The position numbers and the translations under genes were made by a program. From the NCBI RefSeq assembly GCF_900108515.1, contig NZ_FNWW01000001.1, forward strand, positions 992,001 to 1,056,000: a stretch of DNA of 64,000 nucleotides, read 5' to 3'. Under the pieces are notes generated by a model. It was not told the origin of the DNA. It did not search any database and was given only the letters and a program-made list of their open reading frames with translations. Numbering within the stretch: position 1 is the first letter of the stretch; each line of letters opens with the position of its first letter. The DNA is from Halobacillus karajensis. GTDB lineage: Bacteria > Bacillota > Bacilli > Bacillales > Halobacillaceae. Below are positions 59,183 through 64,000 of the stretch, piece after piece.

Positions 59183-60631
59183 ATGCAGCAACATAAACTT
59201 TACATTCATGGTGAATATACAGAATCAAAGGGGAGCGAATGGATTGATATCGTGAACCCATCTACAGAGGAAATGATTTCTCAAATTCCCAAAGGGACGG
59301 AAGGCGATGTAAATCGCGCCGTTCAGGCGGCTTATGATGCCCAAAAAGAATGGGAGCACATACCGAATATTGAACGTGGGAAGCTAGTAAGGGCGATAGG
59401 GGATCGCATGGAGGAGAAGCGGGAGACCTTTATTGATCTCTTGCAAGAAGAGCAAGGAAAAAATTATGAATTGGCGTGCGGAGAAGTTGACCTTGCTATT
59501 GATTATTTCCGCTATATGTCGGAATGGGCAAGAAGAATAGAAGGGGAAATTGTTCCAAGTGATCGTAAAAATGAGAACATTTTTATTTATAGGAAGCCAA
59601 TCGGTGTAGTCGCAGGCATTGTACCATGGAATTTCCCTGTATTTATATTGGCGCGTAAAGTGGCGACTGCACTGGTGACGGGAAATACATTAGTCCTGAA
59701 ACCAAGCCAGCAGACGCCAAACACAGCTATGGAATTCACAAAAATTATAGACTCTATGGACATCCCGAAAGGCGTGTATAACGTCGTGACAGGGACAGGT
59801 TCTGAAATTGGGAATGCTCTAGCTTCCCATCCAAAAGTACACATGGTTTCAATGACAGGCAGTATACCGGCTGGAACCAAAGTTATGGAAGCAGCTGCCC
59901 AAAATATTACGAAAGTGAATCTTGAACTTGGAGGGAAGGCACCTGCAATTGTAACAGCAAATGCAGACCTTGATGTCGCTGCGGAAAACATTACGACATC
60001 ACGGCTAGCCAATAATGGGCAGGCGTGTACAAACGCAGAGCGCGTGTACGTCCACGAACGTGTCGCTGACCAATTCGTCTCCAAATTGCGACATCAGTTT
60101 GAAGCACTGTCTATGGGGAATCCAAGGGCAGATAAAAAAGCAGATGTAGGACCACTTGCCAGTATAGATCGCTTGGAAGAAGTGGAAAATATGGTAAAAA
60201 GTGCCGTAAAAGCTGGTGCAAAAGTGGAAATCGGAGGCGAACGCGGGGATGTTGAAAAAGGGTACTTTTATAAGCCGACAATCCTGACAAATGTAGAACA
60301 CGAGATGGAAATTATGCAGGAGGAAATCTTTGGACCTGTGATTCCTGTTGCGACATTCAAGACGCTTGATGAGGCGATTGAAAAAGGGAATGATACAGAT
60401 TATGGATTATCTTCTTCTGTTTATACGGAAGATATGAATGAAGCGATGCGTACGATCAATGAATTGAAGTTTGGTGAAACCTTCATTAATCGTGAAAATT
60501 TTGAAGCTGTGCAGGGCTATCATGCCGGTATGAGGAAATCAGGGCTAGGCGGAGCTGATGGAAAACACGGGGTAGAAGATTTTCTTGTTACCCAAGTGGC
60601 TTATTTGCAATATAAAGAGGACAAGAAATAA
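59183..60631 (+). CDS. aldA: NAD-dependent aldehyde dehydrogenase (AldA, lactaldehyde/glycolaldehyde type)
   Basis: A 482-residue ALDH. The NAD motif region PWNFPVFILARKVATALVTG lies near residues 148-167, the general base Glu in LELGGKAP near 252, the catalytic Cys in NNGQACTNAERVYV near 285, and EEIFGPVIPV near 385. The C-terminal NRENFEAVQGYHAGMRKSGL matches AldA of E. coli closely, which oxidises lactaldehyde and glycolaldehyde. AGGAGG precedes the ATG. A sigma-B-like promoter would suit a stress role. It shares a bidirectional terminator with queF. Confidence 0.9.
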   Translation: MQQHKLYIHGEYTESKGSEWIDIVNPSTEEMISQIPKGTEGDVNRAVQAAYDAQKEWEHIPNIERGKLVRAIGDRMEEKRETFIDLLQEEQGKNYELACGEVDLAIDYFRYMSEWARRIEGEIVPSDRKNENIFIYRKPIGVVAGIVPWNFPVFILARKVATALVTGNTLVLKPSQQTPNTAMEFTKIIDSMDIPKGVYNVVTGTGSEIGNALASHPKVHMVSMTGSIPAGTKVMEAAAQNITKVNLELGGKAPAIVTANADLDVAAENITTSRLANNGQACTNAERVYVHERVADQFVSKLRHQFEALSMGNPRADKKADVGPLASIDRLEEVENMVKSAVKAGAKVEIGGERGDVEKGYFYKPTILTNVEHEMEIMQEEIFGPVIPVATFKTLDEAIEKGNDTDYGLSSSVYTEDMNEAMRTINELKFGETFINRENFEAVQGYHAGMRKSGLGGADGKHGVEDFLVTQVAYLQYKEDKK

Positions 60632-60637
60632 TGAAAG

Positions 60638-60675
60638 ATAAAAAGAGCTGCGAGATGTTTCGTAGCTCTTTTTTA
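60638..60675. terminator. Bidirectional terminator between aldA and queF
   Basis: AAAAAGAGCTGCGA and TCGTAGCTCTTTTT (about 60640-60672) form a stem with one mismatch and A/T-runs on both sides, overlapping the queF stop codon. Confidence 0.85.
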
Positions 60676-61167
60676 TCTATTATCGATTTTCTCTGGATAA
60701 AGATCATGATTCATCAGTCGATGGTGGGCCATTTGTTCAAACTTAGTCCCAGGTTTACCGTAATTGCAATAGGGATCAATGGAAATCCCCCCTCTTGGGG
60801 TAAACTTGCCCCATACTTCAATGTAACGAGGATCCATTAAATTGATCAAGTCATTCATGATGGTATTGACACTGTCTTCGTGAAAGTCCCCGTGGTTACG
60901 GAAGCTGAATAAATATAATTTCAATGATTTACTCTCTACCATCTTCACGTCCGGGATATAGCTGATATAAATGGTTGCAAAGTCTGGCTGCCTTGTTTTA
61001 GGGCAAAGGGTTGTAAATTCAGGGCAGTTGAATTTTACAAAATAGTCCCGGTTCGGGTGTTGGTTCTCAAATGTCTCAAGAACATCAGGGTCATATTCGA
61101 AGGAATAGGAAGTTCCCTGATTACCAAGAAGGGATAAATCGAGTTCTTGATCGTTTCGTCCTGGCAT
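60673..61167 (-). CDS. queF: NADPH-dependent 7-cyano-7-deazaguanine reductase
   Basis: A 164-residue unimodular QueF that reduces preQ0 to preQ1 in queuosine synthesis. The catalytic Cys lies in [13 protein letters not shown] near residue 54, and the QueF signature [18 protein letters not shown]-type segment near 78-95 is present. AAGGAG precedes the ATG. No other queuosine genes adjoin it, but its leader contains a preQ1-I riboswitch. Confidence 0.96.
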   Translation of the reverse strand: MPGRNDQELDLSLLGNQGTSYSFEYDPDVLETFENQHPNRDYFVKFNCPEFTTLCPKTRQPDFATIYISYIPDVKMVESKSLKLYLFSFRNHGDFHEDSVNTIMNDLINLMDPRYIEVWGKFTPRGGISIDPYCNYGKPGTKFEQMAHHRLMNHDLYPEKIDNR

Positions 61168-61194
61168 ATGGCATACTCCTTTTCATTGATTCCT

Positions 61195-61226
61195 AAAAAA
61201 GCCGCAGCGGCTAAGGGCTGCGGCTT
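61195..61226 (-). terminator. Riboswitch expression-platform terminator of queF
   Basis: On the minus strand AAGCCGCAGC and GCTGCGGCTT form a stem with loop CCTTAGCC, then TTTTTTAGG, between the preQ1 aptamer and the queF start. Confidence 0.85.
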
Positions 61227-61239
61227 AATAAGTCGTCAT

Positions 61240-61277
61240 CCTTAGTTTTTTATAGAGGGGTGGGCTAAGAAACCTCT
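61240..61277 (-). promoter_or_regulatory. preQ1 class I riboswitch
   Basis: On the minus strand AGAGG and CCTCT pair around a loop with TTCTTAGCCCACC, followed by the A-rich tail ATAAAAAACTAAGG. This is the preQ1-I H-type pseudoknot consensus (compare the B. subtilis queC leader). It precedes a terminator and queF, so preQ1 should switch queF transcription off. Confidence 0.93.
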
Positions 61278-61487
61278 TTATGAAGCTTTTTTAAGCTGGT
61301 CTCATTATATAGACTAAGGGTTTTACTGTCAATTTACCTCGTCTCCATGTCTTATTTCTGTAAATTTTCATCCATTTCTCTTTAAATATTCTCGGAAATC
61401 CCCTACAATAGAATTAATTCATAAAATTTTCAGAAAAGTATGCAGGTCGTGGCTCTGAAAGGATCAGAGCTTTCTTCAGACACAAAA
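61278..61487. other. Intergenic region between the preQ1 leader and acsA
   Basis: About 210 bases without a gene; it must contain the promoters of both divergent units. A partial dyad GCTCTGAAAGGATCAGAGC at about 61452-61470 is near the acsA side. Confidence 0.4.
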
Positions 61488-61501
61488 GGAAACCGTTTAC
61501 A
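61488..61501 (+). promoter_or_regulatory. CcpA operator (cre) upstream of acsA
   Basis: GGAAACCGTTTACA matches the cre consensus TGWAANCGNTNWCA at 13 of 14 positions, 25 bases before the acsA start. It would impose carbon catabolite repression, as reported for B. subtilis acsA. Confidence 0.65.
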
Positions 61502-61526
61502 AAACATTCTTATGAGGTGATTAATT

Positions 61527-63236
61527 ATGGACATGAAACCAATTCCAGCTCGATCAGGCAATCACAACATGGAAAATTACAAAGAAGCGTATGAGAATTT
61601 CCAGTGGGAAGAGACGAAAGAGCACTTTACGTGGAGTAAGACAGGTAAAGTAAATATTGCTTATGAAGCTGTCGACCGCCATGCTGAAAATCCTGATAAG
61701 AAGGATCAGGCGGCTCTTATATATTCTGCCCCGGGCAGGGAAGAGACACTGACATTTGAAGACTTAAAGAAAAAAAGTAATCAATTTGCGAATGTGTTGA
61801 AAAAACACAATATAGAAAAGGGAGATCGTGTCTTTCTGTTCATGCCGAGAAGTCCTGAGTTTTATGCGACGTTCCTTGGTATTCTCAAAGTAGGCGCTAT
61901 TGCTGGACCGTTGTTTGAAGCCTTTATGGAACAAGCAGTAAGGGACCGTCTGGAGGATAGTGAAGCAACGATGCTTATTACAACACCGGAATTACTTGAA
62001 CGCGTCCCTGCTGATGAGCTGCCAAACTTGAAGCAGGTTGTCCTTGTAGGCGGCGATGCTCCCGGCAACTACATTTCTTATGAGGAGGAAATGGAAAAGG
62101 CGTCGGATGAATTTGATATTGAATGGGTGGATTTAGAAGACGGCATGCTGCTGCACTATACATCCGGTTCTACAGGAAAACCAAAAGGAGTCTACCACGT
62201 TCACAATGCCATGCTACAACATTACCAAACAGGTAAATGGGTGCTTGATCTTAAAGAAGACGATGTATACTGGTGTACAGCTGATCCTGGTTGGGTAACG
62301 GGGACAAGTTATGGAATTTTTGCTCCATGGTTAAACGGAGTGACGAATGTTATTCGCGGTGGACGCTTTAGTCCTGATGACTGGTATGGCACGATTGCGG
62401 AAAAGAATGTTTCTGTTTGGTACTCAGCTCCCACAGCTTTTCGTAAACTGTTGAGTGCTGGTGAAGAGGCGGTTAAGAAACACGACCTTTCCTCTCTACG
62501 CCATATATTAAGTGTTGGGGAGCCATTGAACCCTGAAGTTGTCACATGGGGGCTATCAGCCTTCGACCTGCGTATCCATGATACTTGGTGGATGACCGAA
62601 ACAGGTGGGATGTTGATTTGTAACTATCCAGCAATGGACATGCGCCCTGGGTCTATGGGGAAACCGTTCCCTGGTATTGAAGCGTCTATTGTTGATAATG
62701 AGGGGAATGAACTTCCAGCTAACCAAATGGGGAACCTCGCTATCAAACAGGGGTGGCCATCTATGATGCGTGCGGTTTGGAATAACCCTGGAAAGTATGA
62801 AAGTTACTTTATTAATGGCTGGTACGTCTCAGGCGATAGTGCCTACAAGGATGAAGACGGATATTTTTGGTTTCAGGGACGTCTTGACGATGTTATCAAC
62901 ACATCTGGAGAGCGAGTGGGGCCGTTCGAAGTGGAAAGTAAATTAATCGAGCATGAAGCGGTAGCTGAGGCAGGGGTCATTGGGAAACCGGATCCTGAGC
63001 GTGGTGAAATCATTAAAGCATTCATTACTTTAAGAGAGGGTTACCAGCAATCCGACGAATTGCTTGAGGATATCCGCCAGTTCGTCAAAAAAGGATTGAG
63101 TGCCCATGCGGCTCCTAGGGAAATTGAGATTAAAGATACGATTCCGAAGACGCGCAGTGGTAAAATTATGAGGCGACTACTCAAATCCTGGGAACTTGGA
63201 CTGCCAACGGGTGACACATCCACATTAGAAGAATAA
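61527..63236 (+). CDS. acsA: Acetyl-coenzyme A synthetase
   Basis: A 569-residue adenylate-forming enzyme that activates acetate to acetyl-CoA. The AMP-binding motif HYTSGSTGKPKGV near residues 211-223, the acetate pocket region DTWWMTETGG near 353, the hinge FQGRLDDVINTSGERVG near 450 and the acetylatable lysine in RSGKIMRR near 550 are conserved. Sequence follows B. subtilis AcsA throughout. GAGGTGA precedes the ATG. Regulated probably by CcpA through the cre site and by lysine acetylation. Confidence 0.96.
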   Translation: MDMKPIPARSGNHNMENYKEAYENFQWEETKEHFTWSKTGKVNIAYEAVDRHAENPDKKDQAALIYSAPGREETLTFEDLKKKSNQFANVLKKHNIEKGDRVFLFMPRSPEFYATFLGILKVGAIAGPLFEAFMEQAVRDRLEDSEATMLITTPELLERVPADELPNLKQVVLVGGDAPGNYISYEEEMEKASDEFDIEWVDLEDGMLLHYTSGSTGKPKGVYHVHNAMLQHYQTGKWVLDLKEDDVYWCTADPGWVTGTSYGIFAPWLNGVTNVIRGGRFSPDDWYGTIAEKNVSVWYSAPTAFRKLLSAGEEAVKKHDLSSLRHILSVGEPLNPEVVTWGLSAFDLRIHDTWWMTETGGMLICNYPAMDMRPGSMGKPFPGIEASIVDNEGNELPANQMGNLAIKQGWPSMMRAVWNNPGKYESYFINGWYVSGDSAYKDEDGYFWFQGRLDDVINTSGERVGPFEVESKLIEHEAVAEAGVIGKPDPERGEIIKAFITLREGYQQSDELLEDIRQFVKKGLSAHAAPREIEIKDTIPKTRSGKIMRRLLKSWELGLPTGDTSTLEE

Positions 63237-63242
63237 TAGATG

Positions 63243-63272
63243 AAAGCACAGCCAATGCCGGCTGTGCTTTTA
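63243..63272 (+). terminator. Terminator after acsA
   Basis: AAAGCACAGCC (63243-63253) pairs with GGCTGTGCTTT (63260-63270), followed by TA-rich sequence. Confidence 0.85.
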
Positions 63273-63310
63273 TATGGTTTTTAAGGGGTTGTTTATGTTC
63301 ATTTTTACCG

Positions 63311-63326
63311 TGTTTCACGTGAAACG
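63311..63326. promoter_or_regulatory. parS centromere site
   Basis: TGTTTCACGTGAAACG contains the perfect 14-base palindrome GTTTCACGTGAAAC and matches the Spo0J binding consensus TGTTNCACGTGAAACA at 15 of 16 positions. It lies in the acsA-permease intergenic region, on the right arm about 26 kb from dnaA. Confidence 0.9.
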
Positions 63327-63401
63327 GAATGAGCAAGGATCGCCCACCCTATGGTAAGATATGGTTGGTAATAGATTACATAGAATGCGGGTGTAGTAAC
63401 T

Positions 63402-64000
63402 ATGAAAGAAGGATCGACGCGTGTTTTGGACCTTTCGTTAGAAGCCGTCCAATGGTTTGTATTTCTTTTAGCTAATGCAGTGGCCCTCCCCATTGTTATT
63501 GGCTCTATTTTTGATCTTCCATTTAATGAAATCGCTGGCCTTATGCAACGTACTTTTTTCGTTGTAGGGGTCACGTCATTTTTACAAGGTCTATTTGGAC
63601 ATAGACTGCCAATTATGGAGGGACCGGCAGGGATTTGGATTAGTATCTTTGCTGTCATGGCGTACAGTGGGGCCCAGTCTGGTGAGACTTATACAGAGAC
63701 ATTGCAGGCATTAGAAGGGACAATGATCTGGACGGGGATTTTCTTATTCATTTTTGGAATCTCTGGGTTATCTCACAGGGTACTATATGTTTTTACCCCA
63801 TTAGTCACAGGAGCTTTTTTATTTTTATTGACAGTCCAGCTAAGTGGAACGTTCCTTCAGGGCATGCTTGGCATTCAACAACAAGTGGACTCTGTTGATG
63901 GTATCCAAGCGTTTGTGGCCTTTTTAACACTGGGGCTCATTATTGGCTTATCCATAATAGGAAAAGGTTGGTTGAAAAGTTTTGGTGTCTTGATTGGCAT
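63402..64000 (+). CDS. NCS2-type xanthine/uracil permease, N-terminal part
   Basis: The gene continues beyond the window; 199 codons are visible. MKEGSTRVLDLSLEAVQWFV is followed by hydrophobic helices, and QGLFGHRLPIMEGPAGIW near residues 65-82 is the substrate-site-like segment of nucleobase:cation symporter family 2. Later FGISGLSHRVLYVFTPLVTG matches the TM4-5 region. The substrate could be a purine or uracil. A parS site lies upstream. No Shine-Dalgarno sequence stands out; an alternative start cannot be excluded. Confidence 0.75.
   Translation, partial: MKEGSTRVLDLSLEAVQWFVFLLANAVALPIVIGSIFDLPFNEIAGLMQRTFFVVGVTSFLQGLFGHRLPIMEGPAGIWISIFAVMAYSGAQSGETYTETLQALEGTMIWTGIFLFIFGISGLSHRVLYVFTPLVTGAFLFLLTVQLSGTFLQGMLGIQQQVDSVDGIQAFVAFLTLGLIIGLSIIGKGWLKSFGVLIG

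Overview
The window is a chromosomal replication-origin region of a Gram-positive, endospore-forming member of the Bacillaceae. The gene order rnpA-rpmH-oriC-dnaA-dnaN-yaaA-recF-remB-gyrB-gyrA is the classical Bacillus origin. Sporulation and germination genes (spoIIIJ, jag, soj/spo0J, noc, yyaC, a gerA-type operon, a YjcZ-type peptide) confirm a spore former. Many proteins are rich in acidic residues (OppA, the GyrA tail), which together with the gene content suggests a halophilic or marine relative such as Halobacillus, Pontibacillus or Virgibacillus; the genus is an inference.

Left arm, 1-18.7 kb: the 5' tip of gdpP and yybS; then a metabolic block (HisJ-type phosphatase, serA with a class V aminotransferase, a divergent oligopeptide-binding lipoprotein, a YczE-like membrane protein, hmp with divergent nsrR). 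This is followed by the conserved rpsR-ssb-rpsF operon, ychF, a DUF951 protein, an MscS channel, a YkvI-like transporter, yyaC, a DUF554 protein, and the segregation/nucleoid-occlusion genes spo0J-soj-noc.

Accessory block, 18.7-29.5 kb: noc is separated from its usual neighbour rsmG by about 11 kb. The block holds an MFS exporter behind an apparent leader-peptide translational attenuator, a GNAT acetyltransferase, a possible splA remnant, two small membrane proteins, a gerABC-type germination operon, a DUF3231 cluster and an orphan SDR dehydrogenase.

Origin core, 29.5-46.2 kb: rsmG-mnmG-mnmE, jag-spoIIIJ, rnpA and rpmH read leftward; dnaA through gyrA read rightward. DnaA boxes flank dnaA on both sides, with a trio-like element and an AT-rich stretch before dnaN. 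A third DnaA-box cluster lies between jag and mnmE.

Right arm, 46.2-64 kb: yaaC, guaB, dacA, pdxST, T-box-serS, tRNA-Ser(UGA), a NUDIX hydrolase, dck-dgk and tRNA-Arg(CCU). Then come modAB without modC, an M50-like membrane protease, a YjcZ peptide, an AldA-type aldehyde dehydrogenase, queF behind a preQ1-I riboswitch, acsA with a cre site, a parS site, and the start of an NCS2-type permease. No rRNA operon lies between gyrA and guaB, where B. subtilis has one.

The strongest candidate for something not previously described is the attenuator before the MFS exporter at 19.06-19.19 kb. Starts were moved from the longest ORF where a Shine-Dalgarno sequence favoured a downstream codon. No database search was possible; all family calls rest on recognition of the sequence.
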